Part shown: positions 46,379 through 55,255 of the stretch, in pieces
How the letters are laid out: each line of letters begins with the position of its first letter
How positions within the stretch are numbered: position 1 is the stretch's first letter
The notes under the pieces: model-generated
Seen by the model: only the letters and a program-made list of their open reading frames with translations
The model's database searches: none
What the model was told of the DNA's origin: nothing
Assembly: GCA_016927755.1 (NCBI GenBank)
Contig: JAFGLZ010000117.1
Coordinates: 1-64,000, forward strand
Origin: Phycisphaerae bacterium
GTDB taxonomy: Bacteria > Planctomycetota > Phycisphaerae > UBA1845 > JAFGLZ01
Reading direction: 5' to 3'
Length of the DNA stretch: 64,000 bases
Position numbers and translations under genes: made by a program

Positions 46379-46998
46379 AGGTCATCCGACTGTCCTTGAA
46401 CGCCGAACCAGAGTTCCGCGTACTTCTGCCTAACGTAGGGGTCAAGCTGTTCCGCGTAGTCTGACGGGAGGCGCAACGTTCGGATCAATTCCTGCACGTC
46501 GGCCAAGTCTCGCAGCCGCCCCGGGTTGGTCATACCTGAGGCAAGCTTCAGCTCGATCAAGGTGTCAAGTCTTGCGTAGCAGATTCCATCGACGTCAATT
46601 GAGACCGTGGTGGGATCGGGGAAGGAGACGGGCTTGGGCTTGCCGTCGCCCGGATAGCCACCTGCGACCAGGAACTCGATGCGAACGCCGGTCTCGGTAT
46701 CCCGTAGATGCTTGCTGCCCTCAAACGGCGGAAGATACCCCCGTCCGTCGAGCTCCCTGTGCAGCGATTCGAGGGCGTCCGGCGTGACGAGCACGTCGAC
46801 ATCCACCGTGGTTCGGTCGTAGCCGTGCGCGACCAGCGCCATACCGCCGACAACGGCATAGGGGATCCGCAGATCATCAAGCCGTCGCGCGATGCGCCGG
46901 AGGCTCTGATGGACGGGGTCGTCTTTCATGAAGAATCGAGTGGCCTCCCGGACCGCCCCCGCGCCACCCCCGCGCATCCTTTCTTCGAACGGCGTCAT
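46375..46998 (-). CDS. Nucleotidyltransferase-fold protein (AbiEii/MenT-like)
   Basis: A 207-residue protein with the minimal nucleotidyltransferase signature: VVGGMALVAHGYDRTTVDVDVLV (about 49-71), that is the GG motif followed by DxD. The rest is helical, with LIELKLASGMTNPGRLRDLADVQELI, typical for AbiEii-type toxins and related proteins. No antitoxin gene is adjacent; the next gene is a sulfotransferase. A toxin role is therefore not supported. Confidence 0.75.
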   Translation of the reverse strand: MTPFEERMRGGGAGAVREATRFFMKDDPVHQSLRRIARRLDDLRIPYAVVGGMALVAHGYDRTTVDVDVLVTPDALESLHRELDGRGYLPPFEGSKHLRDTETGVRIEFLVAGGYPGDGKPKPVSFPDPTTVSIDVDGICYARLDTLIELKLASGMTNPGRLRDLADVQELIRTLRLPSDYAEQLDPYVRQKYAELWFGVQGQSDDL

Positions 46999-47083
46999 TA
47001 CGGCATTCTAGCACGAATGGTCACGCAGTTGCCATGACCCCATGTCGTTGCGCGCACGGCCCCTCCCGCGACTTTCGCCGGGA

Positions 47084-48421
47084 CTACACCTCCTTCGGCA
47101 GCACGTGCGGCGCACGGAACGTCTTCGTGAGCAGGGCGGCGGCTTGGGGATCGTCGATGATCTGGTCCTTTTCGGGATCCCAGCGGATCTTCCTGCCCAC
47201 GTGGAAGGCGATGTTGCCCAGCAGCGGGGGGACGGTGGCGCGATGGCCCTCGGTCGGGTTGGCCACGGGCTGCTTGCGGCTCCGCATGCAGTCGAGGAAG
47301 TTGCGGATGTGCGCGCCGCTGAGCTGCGTCGGCATGTCGCCGCTCTTGCGGGGCGTTCCGACGATCTTATGCTCGGTGCGCTTGTCGTCGGGCATGATCT
47401 CGAAGCCGCCGCGATCGATGAACATCGCGCCCTTGGTGCCGTGCAGGACGATGCCCCATCGGGCGCCTTCCGGCGCGTAGGCGCTGCCGTCTCGGACGAC
47501 GAATTCGCACGTCCAGCCCGGATACTCCCAGAGGACGTTGAGCGTGTCGGGCGTATCCCAGTAGTCCCACGGCTCGACGGCGAACTTTCCGCCGACCGCC
47601 ACGGCCGAGAGCGGGCCTTTGACGTCCATCAGCTTCTGGATCGTGCCCATCTGGTGCACGCCGAGATCCGTGAGGCGTCCGCCGGCGTAGTCCCAGAAGA
47701 AGCGGTGGTTTCCCGAGCATCGGACCGAGTCGTACGGGCGCATCGGGGCCGGGCCGAGCCACAGGTCCCAGTCGAGGCCTTCGGGCACCTTCTGACCTTC
47801 GGGCTTGCGGATGCCGGGCGTTCGGTTGCAGGTATTCCACGAGCGGACGTGATGGACCCGGCCGAGGCCGCCCGCGCGGATCAGCTCGGCCGCCTCAGCG
47901 TAGCGCTCGCCGCTGAGTTGTTGCGTGCCGACCTGGACGACGCGTTGATGCTTCTTGGCGGCGGCGATGACGACGGGGCCTTCGGCCACGACGTGGGTCA
48001 TGGGCTTCTCGACATAGACGTCTTTGCCGGCCTGGCAGGCGTGGATAGTGATGAGGGCGTGCCAGTGGTCGGGCGTGGCGACGAAGACGCCGTCGATGTC
48101 CTTGCGCTGGAGGACGCGGCGATAGTCCTGCTCGACTTCGGCCTTTCCGCCGATGAGCTTGACCGTCTCATGGGCCCTTGGGAGGTTCACGTCGCAGATC
48201 ACGGGGACCTCGACGTTGGGCTCCTTGAGCAGCGTCTGGAGGTTGAATCGGCCCTGGCCGGCCACGCCGATGAAGGCGAAGCGCGGACGGTCGTTAGCGC
48301 CGAGGACGGCGCCCGTGGCCGGGGCGGCGCCCGTCAGCCAGGCGGCGCCGGCCAGTCCGGCGGTGCCTTGGCCGGTGGATACGAGGAACTCGCGCCGGTT
48401 GATCTGATTCGAGTTTGCCAT
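47084..48421 (-). CDS. Secreted Gfo/Idh/MocA oxidoreductase A
   Basis: A 445-residue protein with a Tat signal (NRREFLVSTGQGTAGLAGAAWLTG, about 8-31). The Rossmann domain begins RFAFIGVAGQGRFNLQTLL, and the dinucleotide-binding lysine motif is VEKPMTH. WDLWLGPAPMRPY and GGRLTDLGVHQ follow in the C-terminal domain typical of planctomycete secreted members. Likely NAD(P)-dependent sugar oxidation or, by analogy to other exported members with bound cofactor, glycoside processing. Divergent to a paralogue across a 267-base gap. Confidence 0.9.
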   Translation of the reverse strand: MANSNQINRREFLVSTGQGTAGLAGAAWLTGAAPATGAVLGANDRPRFAFIGVAGQGRFNLQTLLKEPNVEVPVICDVNLPRAHETVKLIGGKAEVEQDYRRVLQRKDIDGVFVATPDHWHALITIHACQAGKDVYVEKPMTHVVAEGPVVIAAAKKHQRVVQVGTQQLSGERYAEAAELIRAGGLGRVHHVRSWNTCNRTPGIRKPEGQKVPEGLDWDLWLGPAPMRPYDSVRCSGNHRFFWDYAGGRLTDLGVHQMGTIQKLMDVKGPLSAVAVGGKFAVEPWDYWDTPDTLNVLWEYPGWTCEFVVRDGSAYAPEGARWGIVLHGTKGAMFIDRGGFEIMPDDKRTEHKIVGTPRKSGDMPTQLSGAHIRNFLDCMRSRKQPVANPTEGHRATVPPLLGNIAFHVGRKIRWDPEKDQIIDDPQAAALLTKTFRAPHVLPKEV

Positions 48422-48463
48422 GTCGCTGCCTCCGCTTTCGTGGTGATCGTTCGCGAGCGGATC

Positions 48464-48491
48464 ATTCTACGCCGTTCGGCCGGGCGTACAA
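48464..48491 (-). promoter_or_regulatory. Candidate promoter of oxidoreductase A
   Basis: Minus strand: TTGTAC (48491-48486), 16-base spacer, TAGAAT (48469-48464; five of six). The -35 is poor. It lies about 43 bases upstream of ATG 48421. Confidence 0.4.
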
Positions 48492-48533
48492 GCCAGAGAA
48501 CATCCAAGTCGTTTGGCATCTCTCTGGGACAGG

Positions 48534-48558
48534 TCACGGACAGGATGCCCGTGCTACG
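48534..48558. repeat. Dispersed GGGCAAGATGCCC-family element, copy 2
   Basis: Reads CACGGACAGGATGCCCGTG then CTACG. It is related to copies 1 and 3 but with a degraded left arm (GGACAGG for GGGCAAG). It lies in the gap between the divergent oxidoreductase genes. Confidence 0.65.
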
Positions 48559-48619
48559 GGGCATTGGCGAGCTTCCCGGGGCCGATGGACATGGAGGCGT
48601 TCCTGGGGCACAATGACAT

Positions 48620-48665
48620 ATCTGTCAGTCTGCCGGCCGCGAGGTTGCGGCGGGGATCGACAGAT
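48620..48665. promoter_or_regulatory. Inverted repeat ATCTGTC/GACAGAT upstream of oxidoreductase B
   Basis: ATCTGTC (48620-48626) and GACAGAT (48659-48665), 32 bases apart, within the 5' region of the gene at 48689. It could be a regulator site or form an mRNA stem. No clear -10 was found. Confidence 0.25.
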
Positions 48666-48688
48666 ACGACCGTGAGGGAGCGATAGCG

Positions 48689-50002
48689 ATGAGCGTATCG
48701 ACCAAGACGTCACGACGTCAGTTCCTTCGCCGCGGCGCCAAGGCGCTTGGCGCGGCGGCGGCCTTTCCCACCATCATCCCCGCCTCCGCGTTGGGGCGCG
48801 GGGGGTTCACGGCGCCCAGCGAGCGGATCACGATGGGGTTCATCGGGGTCGGCGGGCAGGGAGGCGGGCACCTGGTCGGGAAGGCGTGGACCTACCTGAA
48901 GGGGGGCTACGTCGCACGGGACGACGTCCAGATATTGGCCGTTTGCGATGCTTGGCGGAACCGGCGGGAGGACTACCGGCAGATCGTCGACAAGACGTAC
49001 GCGGACAAGTACGGCAAGGGCAAGTACGCCGCTTGCCAGGCGTACAACGATTTTCGCGAGGTCTTGGCGCGTAGCGACATCGACGCGGTGCTGCTCGGGA
49101 CGCCGATTCACTGGCACGGCGTGATGACGGTGATGGCTGCGGAGGCGGGCAAGGACATCTACTGCGAGAAGCCGACGGCCATCACGATTCAAGAGAGCCA
49201 GGCGATGCGGTCGGCCGTCCGACGATACGGGCGGGTCTTTCAGGCCGGCACGCAGCAACGGTCGGAATACGGCGGCAAGTTTCGCATCGCGTGCGAGATG
49301 GTCCGGGCCGGCAGGATCGGGAAGCTCAAGGAGGTTTACGCGTATCGCCCGGGTGGGTCGTTCGAGTGGCACCGGTTCGGGCAGCCGACGCCGGTGCCAG
49401 AGGGGCTGGACTGGGACCTGTTCCTCGGGCCGGCGCCTTGGGCGCCGTACGCGGGAGTGGCCCACGGCCACATGTTCTGCGGCATCGGCGACATCAACTG
49501 GGGTCCGCATCACTACGACTTCATTCAGTGGGTGCTCGACGCCGACCGGACGGGTCCGGTTGAGCTGTGGATCGAGGACGGCGTGCTTCGGTACCGGTAT
49601 GCCAACGGCGTGATCGTTCACGCTTGCCCGTATCCGGGCAGCGACGTGGGCAGCAGCGGCGGGGCGCGGTTCGTGGGCACAGAGGGTTGGATCGCGGCGG
49701 ACCGCGGCAATCTGATCGCACACGACCCCGAGATGATCAGGCCTCCGATCGCGCCGACCGGCACGGACGTCTATCGCAGCGACTGCCACTCGGTCAATTT
49801 CCTCGAGTGCGTCCGAACGCGCAAGCGTCCGATCTGCGATATCGAGACGGCGCATCGGTCGGCCAGCGCGGTGTTGCTCGGCGGCATTGCCCTTCAGGTG
49901 AAGCGGCGCCTGAAGTGGGATCCCGTGAAAGAGCGTTTCGAGAATGACGACGAGGCAAACCGTCTGCTGTCGGTGGCGTTCCGTCCGCCGTGGCAGGTTT
50001 AG
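48689..50002 (+). CDS. Secreted Gfo/Idh/MocA oxidoreductase B
   Basis: A 437-residue protein with a Tat signal SRRQFLRRGAKALGAAAAFPTIIPASALG (about 8-36). GFIGVGGQGGGHLVG is the NAD(P)-binding turn, and YCEKPTAITIQES carries the conserved EKP lysine. WDLFLGPAPWAPY is shared with the divergent paralogue. GAGGGAGCGATAGCG precedes ATG 48689. The HEAT-repeat gene follows after 13 bases, so the two are probably co-transcribed. Confidence 0.9.
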   Translation: MSVSTKTSRRQFLRRGAKALGAAAAFPTIIPASALGRGGFTAPSERITMGFIGVGGQGGGHLVGKAWTYLKGGYVARDDVQILAVCDAWRNRREDYRQIVDKTYADKYGKGKYAACQAYNDFREVLARSDIDAVLLGTPIHWHGVMTVMAAEAGKDIYCEKPTAITIQESQAMRSAVRRYGRVFQAGTQQRSEYGGKFRIACEMVRAGRIGKLKEVYAYRPGGSFEWHRFGQPTPVPEGLDWDLFLGPAPWAPYAGVAHGHMFCGIGDINWGPHHYDFIQWVLDADRTGPVELWIEDGVLRYRYANGVIVHACPYPGSDVGSSGGARFVGTEGWIAADRGNLIAHDPEMIRPPIAPTGTDVYRSDCHSVNFLECVRTRKRPICDIETAHRSASAVLLGGIALQVKRRLKWDPVKERFENDDEANRLLSVAFRPPWQV

Positions 50003-50015
50003 AGGAGGTCGCATC

Positions 50016-52430
50016 GTGAAGAGACTAGCAACGACACTCCTGATCGCATCGACGCTGGCGTGTTCGCCGGTTCTGGCGGAGTCGAACGAAGAGGCGCAGG
50101 TCATCAAGGTACTCGAGTCCGCGTCGCTGCCCGTTGAGAAGGAGGCGGCGTGCCGCCAGTTGAAGCGTATCGGCACGGCCAAGGCGGTGCCCGCGCTGGC
50201 GGCGCTTCTTACCGACGAGCCGTTGGCGCAATGGGCGATCGATGCGCTGGAGACCATGCCGTGTCCGGAGGCGGCCGAGGCGCTCCGCGGGGGATTGGAG
50301 TCGATGGTGGCCCTGACACGCGCGCGCATCGCGCACGCCGTCGGCGAGCGGCGGGACCGGCAGGCGCTGCCGGGGCTTGCGCGACTGCTGTCCGACCCGG
50401 ACGCGACGGTGGCGATTGCGGCGGCCGAGGCGATGGGCAAGATCGGGGGCAGCGAGGCGATCGACGCGCTCAAGAAGGCGAAGGCGACGGTTTCAGCGCC
50501 GGTCCGGTGCGGGATCGTCGACGCTGAGCTCGCTTGCGCGGAGCGGCTGTTGGCCGACGGCGACGCGAAGGGTGCCTCGGCCATCTACAAGGAGATGCAT
50601 GAATCGAAGGAGCCGGACCACGTCCGCGTTGCGGGGTATCGCGGTCTCGTTCTCGCGTCGGACGACGGTGCGGTCGCGATGGTGGTGGCCGGACTGAAGG
50701 GCACCGACGGTTCGGCCCAGCTCGCATCGGTTCAGCTTGTTCCGGAGATCAAGGGCGAGAATGCCACGCAGGCATTCACTGCAGCGTTGGCTGCAGCGGC
50801 GCCAAGGACGCAAGTGGCGCTGCTGGACGCGTTGTCCATGCGAGGGGATCCCGCGGCGGCGGCGGCGGTCGCGGCGATGGCGCGGAGCGCCGACGCGTCG
50901 GTCCGGGTGGCGGCGTTCAAGGCGCTGGCTGAGCTCGGCGATACGTCTTGTCTGCCGTTGCTGGCGGAGGCGGCGGTGTCCGGGGGGGAGGAGGAGCGAG
51001 GCGCGGCAAGGCAGTCGCTCGTACTTCTGCGGCGCGGGGACGTTCGTCAGGCCATGCTGGAGCTCATCGAGAAATCGCGTCCCGAGGTGCAGGGCAAGTT
51101 GATCGCCGTGCTGGGAAGCCGCGGCGAGCGCCCGGCGGTTCCGGCGCTGTTGAAGTTGGCGCAGACACAGCGGGAGCCGGTCAACATCGCGGCGATCGCG
51201 GCGCTCAAGAGGCTGGCGGACGCTTCGCAGGCGGAGGCGTTGCTGGGGCTGATCCTCCGCGCGAGCTCTGACGCGGCGCGCGAGGTTGCCCAATCGACGT
51301 TCGTCGCGGTGGGGGCGGACTCGAAGGAGCGAGAGCGGTTCGCGCGCCTGGCATTGGACTCGATGCAGGGGGCCGAGGTTCCGGCGCGATGTTGCTTGTT
51401 GCGGGCGGCGGGGCAGCTCGGGGGCGCGGGGGTAGCGGAGGCGCTTCGCGCCGGGGCGAAGGATGAGGACCCGCGGATTCGCGAAGCGGCCATTGGCACG
51501 ATGGCGGACCATGCCGGCCCGGAGGCGGTTGGCGATCTCGCGCGGATCGCTCACGAGGCGACCGACGCGTCGCAGGCGGGCTTGGCGCTGCGGGGCTACT
51601 GGCGACTGGCCCGGCTGATGAAGGATCGTCCGGCGGACGAGCGGTTCAAGCTTTGCCAAGAGGGCCTAGCCGCTGCGCGTGACGCCGAGGGCAAGCGAAT
51701 CGGCTTGTCTGAGCTGGCCAAGCTAGCGGATCCGAAGGCGCTGGCGTTGGCGGAGGAGTATCGGCATGATGAAGCGGTCAAGGCGGAGGCCGAGGCGGCC
51801 TGCTATCAGATTGCGGCGTGTTTGATCTACGCGCAGCGTGCGGCTTCGGAGGCAACGTTGCGGGCCCTGGCCAAGGATGCCGCGTCCGAGGGCGTTCGCA
51901 AGAATGCGAGCGCCTTTCTGGCTTCGCTGGAGAAGCATGCGGACTTCGTCGTGCCGTGGATGGTCAGCGGGCCGTATCGGGTTCAGGGCAAGGAGGCGCA
52001 GGGGCTTTTCGACGTGGCGATGGCGCCTGAGCAGGCGGACGGCGCGAAGGCGACCTGGCGGCTGGAACCCGCGCCGTCGGAGCCGGCGAACTTCTGGCAG
52101 GCGGACTTGGGCGGCGTCGTGGGCGGGGACCACTGCGTGGTCTATTTGAAGACGCGGGTCTTCTCGCCGAAGGCGCAGCCGGTATCGCTGGAGATCGGCA
52201 GCGACGACGGGATCAAGCTGTGGATCAACGGCGCGGTGGTTCACGCGAACAACGCCGTCCGCGGCATGGCGCCGGCGCAGGATCGGGCCAAGGCCGAGCT
52301 GAAGGAGGGCTGGAACGATCTCATGGCGAAGGTCACGCAGCACACGCTCGGGTGCGGGCTGTGCTTGCGGATCACGGCGGCGGACGGTTCGCCGATTCAG
52401 GGGCTTCGTACGGAGCCGAGCGGCAAGTGA
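50016..52430 (+). CDS. Secreted HEAT-repeat protein with C-terminal carbohydrate-binding-like domain
   Basis: An 804-residue protein. A signal peptide (about 1-22) is followed by some 13 HEAT/PBS-lyase-type helical repeats (about 28-620), for example AVPALAALLTDEPLAQWAIDAL and ALPGLARLLSDPDATVAIAAAEAMGKIG. The C-terminus (about 650-800) is a beta-sandwich: PVSLEIGSDDGIKLWINGAVVH, resembling PA14/CBM-like sugar-binding domains of planctomycete secreted proteins. GTG 50016 has AGAGGAGG six bases upstream. It probably scaffolds or presents the preceding oxidoreductase's substrate, which is inference. Confidence 0.85.
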   Translation: MKRLATTLLIASTLACSPVLAESNEEAQVIKVLESASLPVEKEAACRQLKRIGTAKAVPALAALLTDEPLAQWAIDALETMPCPEAAEALRGGLESMVALTRARIAHAVGERRDRQALPGLARLLSDPDATVAIAAAEAMGKIGGSEAIDALKKAKATVSAPVRCGIVDAELACAERLLADGDAKGASAIYKEMHESKEPDHVRVAGYRGLVLASDDGAVAMVVAGLKGTDGSAQLASVQLVPEIKGENATQAFTAALAAAAPRTQVALLDALSMRGDPAAAAAVAAMARSADASVRVAAFKALAELGDTSCLPLLAEAAVSGGEEERGAARQSLVLLRRGDVRQAMLELIEKSRPEVQGKLIAVLGSRGERPAVPALLKLAQTQREPVNIAAIAALKRLADASQAEALLGLILRASSDAAREVAQSTFVAVGADSKERERFARLALDSMQGAEVPARCCLLRAAGQLGGAGVAEALRAGAKDEDPRIREAAIGTMADHAGPEAVGDLARIAHEATDASQAGLALRGYWRLARLMKDRPADERFKLCQEGLAAARDAEGKRIGLSELAKLADPKALALAEEYRHDEAVKAEAEAACYQIAACLIYAQRAASEATLRALAKDAASEGVRKNASAFLASLEKHADFVVPWMVSGPYRVQGKEAQGLFDVAMAPEQADGAKATWRLEPAPSEPANFWQADLGGVVGGDHCVVYLKTRVFSPKAQPVSLEIGSDDGIKLWINGAVVHANNAVRGMAPAQDRAKAELKEGWNDLMAKVTQHTLGCGLCLRITAADGSPIQGLRTEPSGK

Positions 52431-52461
52431 CGATTCGATCGGGGCTCTCATCCGAGATCGG

Positions 52462-53430
52462 CTAGAGAATCTTAATCTTCGTTAGCACTTCGCTGACCTG
52501 CTCGCCGGTGGGCGTGATGCCTCGTTGCGCGAAGAGCGATCTTAATGCATAGTCGATCGCCGAAGGGAGCCATTTCAGGGCGTCAGGCACGGATCTCCCG
52601 GGGGCGGGGTCCCGATCGAGACTGACGTGTCCGTCGTAGAAGCCGAGCGTGGCCTGGTTGATGGCATCGGGCACGCTGGGTCCCTCGGGCAGGTGCAAGT
52701 CCGTCATCCGGAGTCTCGTGATCGCCGGCCCGTGGTACTGGCCGTACTCGCTTTCGAACACGAAGTAGATCGGGTCGGCACACTTGGGGCCTGTCAGTCC
52801 GCGACCCTGATAGTAGTCCTGATAGGCCACGTGGAACTGCCAGCTCTCGTCCACCATCATCATCATCGTCGCCGGCGCGTAGACCTGGCTCGGGCCAAGG
52901 ATGGGGCCGATGCCCAGGAGATCGTAGTACTCATCTCCCCCGTCCTCCCACGGACAGATGATCTTTCGGCAGAGGATCGAGCGGGTGTAGTTGAAGACGC
53001 TCTGCGTCTTTCCGGCGGTTCGCTCGAAGTCGGGGCAGCGATACAGCGTGTCAAAGCGGGTGTAGGCGAAGAGCGACCCGCTGCGTGGGCACAGTCCTTG
53101 CGGCCAGTCGCGTTCGTCGGCGGTCCAGATCTGGTCCATGTCGGCGGAGATCCAGTTCTCTCGTTTGTACTCGTCGACGGCGTCGGCGGGATTCTGTATA
53201 CCCCGTGCGACGAAGGGGGGTTTCTCGTCGTAGTCGTTGGCGTAGAGGAACATCGCCTTGATAAGCTGGCTCATCCGGCTCGCGCAAAGGGTCGTTCTGG
53301 CCTGCGCGCGCGCCTTGCTGAGCGAGGGCAAGAGGATGGATATGAGCAAGGCGATGATGGCGACTACGACCAGGAGCTCGATGAGGGTGAAGCCGATCTT
53401 TCGCCTGCCGACATCGCGCGTTGGCGTCAT
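52462..53430 (-). CDS. Type IV pseudopilin-like (GspG/DUF1559-type) protein
   Basis: About 322 residues. The class III signal ...RRKIGFTLIELLVVVAIIALLISILLPSLSKAR is cleaved by prepilin peptidase between G and F, with Glu5 of the mature protein present. The large C-terminal domain begins with cysteines in TTLCASRMSQL and includes CP and CR positions, typical for planctomycete prepilin-like proteins with the H-x9-DG processing feature. SD AAGGGGA lies six bases before ATG 53430; an alternative ATG is at 53436. An excellent promoter and operator palindrome lie upstream. Confidence 0.85.
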   Translation of the reverse strand: MTPTRDVGRRKIGFTLIELLVVVAIIALLISILLPSLSKARAQARTTLCASRMSQLIKAMFLYANDYDEKPPFVARGIQNPADAVDEYKRENWISADMDQIWTADERDWPQGLCPRSGSLFAYTRFDTLYRCPDFERTAGKTQSVFNYTRSILCRKIICPWEDGGDEYYDLLGIGPILGPSQVYAPATMMMMVDESWQFHVAYQDYYQGRGLTGPKCADPIYFVFESEYGQYHGPAITRLRMTDLHLPEGPSVPDAINQATLGFYDGHVSLDRDPAPGRSVPDALKWLPSAIDYALRSLFAQRGITPTGEQVSEVLTKIKIL

Positions 53431-53470
53431 TACCATTCCCCTTGAGTGGTCGGATTGGATCTTCCGGGCT

Positions 53471-53490
53471 TGTGTACCACCCGGTACACA
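53471..53490. promoter_or_regulatory. Perfect operator palindrome TGTGTACC-N4-GGTACACA
   Basis: TGTGTACC (53471-53478), ACCC, GGTACACA (53483-53490). It lies about 6 to 25 bases after the expected transcription start of the pseudopilin gene. A TetR-family gene starts 250 bases away on the other strand and is the natural candidate binder. Confidence 0.7.
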
Positions 53491-53502
53491 CTAGATGGTA
53501 CA

Positions 53503-53531
53503 ATTATGCGCGGTGTGTATGGTTCTGTCAA
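53503..53531 (-). promoter_or_regulatory. Sigma70 promoter of the pseudopilin gene
   Basis: Minus strand: perfect TTGACA (53531-53526), 17-base spacer, CATAAT (53508-53503; five of six). It is one of the best consensus promoters in the window. Confidence 0.75.
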
Positions 53532-53623
53532 GACGGAGGGGTGTGGTTTCTTGGTTTGGGGGAGATTGCCTCGCGGGTCGCCCCCGGGACGGCCTAGCTC
53601 GCAAGATACTTGGGAAGCTAGAG

Positions 53624-53653
53624 TTGCGTTCCGAACGACGCAGGCGTTATAGT
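53624..53653 (+). promoter_or_regulatory. Candidate promoter of the TetR gene
   Basis: TTGCGT (53624-53629), 18-base spacer, TATAGT (53648-53653; five of six). The leader to ATG 53739 would be about 80 bases. Confidence 0.4.
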
Positions 53654-53738
53654 ACGGCCCGGACGAGTCGGCTCGCCGAGGGCGGTCTGGCCTGAGATGA
53701 GGAGCGTTGCGGGCGGTCGTGTCGAGCCAGGAGGAGCG

Positions 53739-54386
53739 ATGCCCATTCCGAGATTCGAGAAGCTGGACGCGGAGAGCCGCGCGACCATTCTCGATGCGGC
53801 CCGGGTCGAGTTCGCCGCGCACGGCTATGACGGGTCGTCGTACAACCGGATCATCGCCAACTCTGGGCGTAGCAAGAGCTCGTTCTACTATTATTTTCAG
53901 GGCAAGCAGGACCTTTACGTGACGGTCGTAAAGGACGCGGTGGCTCAGTTCACGGAAGCGGTGGGCCAGGAGCGTCCGGTCGAAGGCATCGAGGAGTTCT
54001 GGGCCGAATGCGCTCGGATGTTTCTGCGGTTTTACGAGTTCGGCATGAATAATCCCGTTCTTGTGGGCGTGTTGAAGAGCGTCTTCGAGCTTCAGCGGCA
54101 GCCGTTGGGGGGCGACCTGTTGCCGCAACTCGCCTTGAAGGACGTTACCTGGTACGAGACGACCATCCAGAGAGGGCAGGGGCTGGGGGCGATTCGCGCG
54201 GACTACCCGATCGACCTGATCGTGGCGCTGCTGTTCGCGGTTCTGGAGGCGAAGATGCGGTGGTCGCTCGAGCGGTGGTTCAGCTCGGAGGCGATCGACA
54301 TCAAGCAAGACGTCGATTTCATCATCGACCTGTTCCGGCGGATGGCGGCGCCTGCCGATCCGGAGACGGGCAAGCCCCGGTGGTAG
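53739..54386 (+). CDS. TetR-family transcriptional regulator
   Basis: A 215-residue protein with N-terminal helix-turn-helix (about 10-56): ESRATILDAARVEFAAHGYDGSSYNRIIANSGRSKSSFYYYFQGKQDLY. The C-terminal ligand/dimer domain is helical. ATG 53739 has AGGAGGAG directly upstream; the ORF runs back to 53697. It probably binds the palindrome at 53471-53490 and controls the divergent pseudopilin gene, perhaps also itself. Ligand unknown. Confidence 0.9.
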   Translation: MPIPRFEKLDAESRATILDAARVEFAAHGYDGSSYNRIIANSGRSKSSFYYYFQGKQDLYVTVVKDAVAQFTEAVGQERPVEGIEEFWAECARMFLRFYEFGMNNPVLVGVLKSVFELQRQPLGGDLLPQLALKDVTWYETTIQRGQGLGAIRADYPIDLIVALLFAVLEAKMRWSLERWFSSEAIDIKQDVDFIIDLFRRMAAPADPETGKPRW

Positions 54387-54556
54387 CCGAAGTCGGAACG
54401 ATCCACACACCGGCCGGAACCTTCCACGAGACGGAACGTCATGCTCCAACGCTGTTGAATGGGCTTTCGGCACTTCATTCATCTCCGAGGTAACGAGTCT
54501 GACTGTCCGGATTCCCTGCAAGCGTCTTGCGCGTGGGGTCGCCGGAGCTTGGTGGG

Positions 54557-54961
54557 ATGTCTCGAAATGTCCCGGAATGCCCTGGCGAAAAGTCGACACG
54601 TCGACATCGGAGAGGGGTGAGGCGATGTCTCGGAATGTCTCGGAATGCGCGGGAATGCAGCGGAATGCGCGGTCTTCCCAGGGTTCGGGGTTCGGGGGGT
54701 TGGTCGGGAGCGGGGAGACGGGGTTGGACGATGTCTCGGAATGTCTCGAAATGTCTCGGAATGCAGCGGGATGCGCTGATTTGCAGCATTTGGGTGAGTA
54801 ATTTGCGTCGGATCGTATCCGGAGTCTCCAACGAAGTGAGGATGTTGGCCGGGGTTGGGCGATGCCCCAGAATGCAGCGAAATGCGCCGTTCTCCGGGCT
54901 TCGGATGTGTTCGGTGGCGTGGGCTTGGGGTGCGATGTCACGGAATGTGCCGGAATGCCGC
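54557..54961. repeat. Five clusters of an ATGTCTCGGA decamer
   Basis: Clusters at 54557-54580, 54624-54672, 54731-54780, 54862-54890 and 54934-54961. Each has two to five units of consensus ATGYCNCGGA with exact 10-base period, for example five units in a row from 54731. Three clusters end in a shared tail of the form TTCTCCGGGNTTCGG. The array fills most of the 863-base gap between the TetR gene and the next gene. The open frames on both strands here (SRNVPEC, FRDIPRH) are by-products of the repeat, not genes I can support. Confidence 0.75.
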
Positions 54962-55032
54962 ACTTCTCCGGGATTCGGCTTGTTTGGTCCTAAGTTTTGT
55001 TTTAACAGCATCTTACATCCTCTGCCTCGCCA

Positions 55033-55055
55033 GAAAAGGTTCCTGACACCTTTTC
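55033..55055. repeat. Dispersed GAAAAGGT-N7-ACCTTTTC hairpin, copy 1
   Basis: Stem GAAAAGGT (55033-55040) and ACCTTTTC (55048-55055), loop TCCTGAC. The same loop and core stem occur at 61295-61325, so it is a dispersed palindrome. It has T-rich right arm and could terminate transcription in either direction. Confidence 0.75.
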
Positions 55056-55255
55056 CGGGGGGATAAGGGGGTCGGCGTATGGTCTGACGGGGTGTTTGGG
55101 TGAACAGGGGGACGAGAGGGAAGGGGTGGGTGTGGTTCGTGGACATGGATCGTATCGGCGCTTATGCTCGCCACTTACTTGATCGCGAGGGTTGGGGGGC
55201 GTTGATTCTGGTGGCGTCGGGGCTTTGCCGCGGCGGTGCTTGAGGGAGCATGGAG

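Noticed and set aside
46375-46998. Toxin-antitoxin module with an AbiEii-like toxin
   Set aside because: No AbiEi-like or other antitoxin gene is adjacent; the coupled neighbour is a sulfotransferase.
54557-54961. CRISPR array
   Set aside because: Units are 10 bases without spacers of constant length, and no cas genes are near.
54475-55146. Minus-strand ORF with FRDIPRH repeats and plus-strand ORF with SRNVPEC repeats
   Set aside because: Both arise from the 10-base repeat arrays and lack ribosome sites or a recognised fold.
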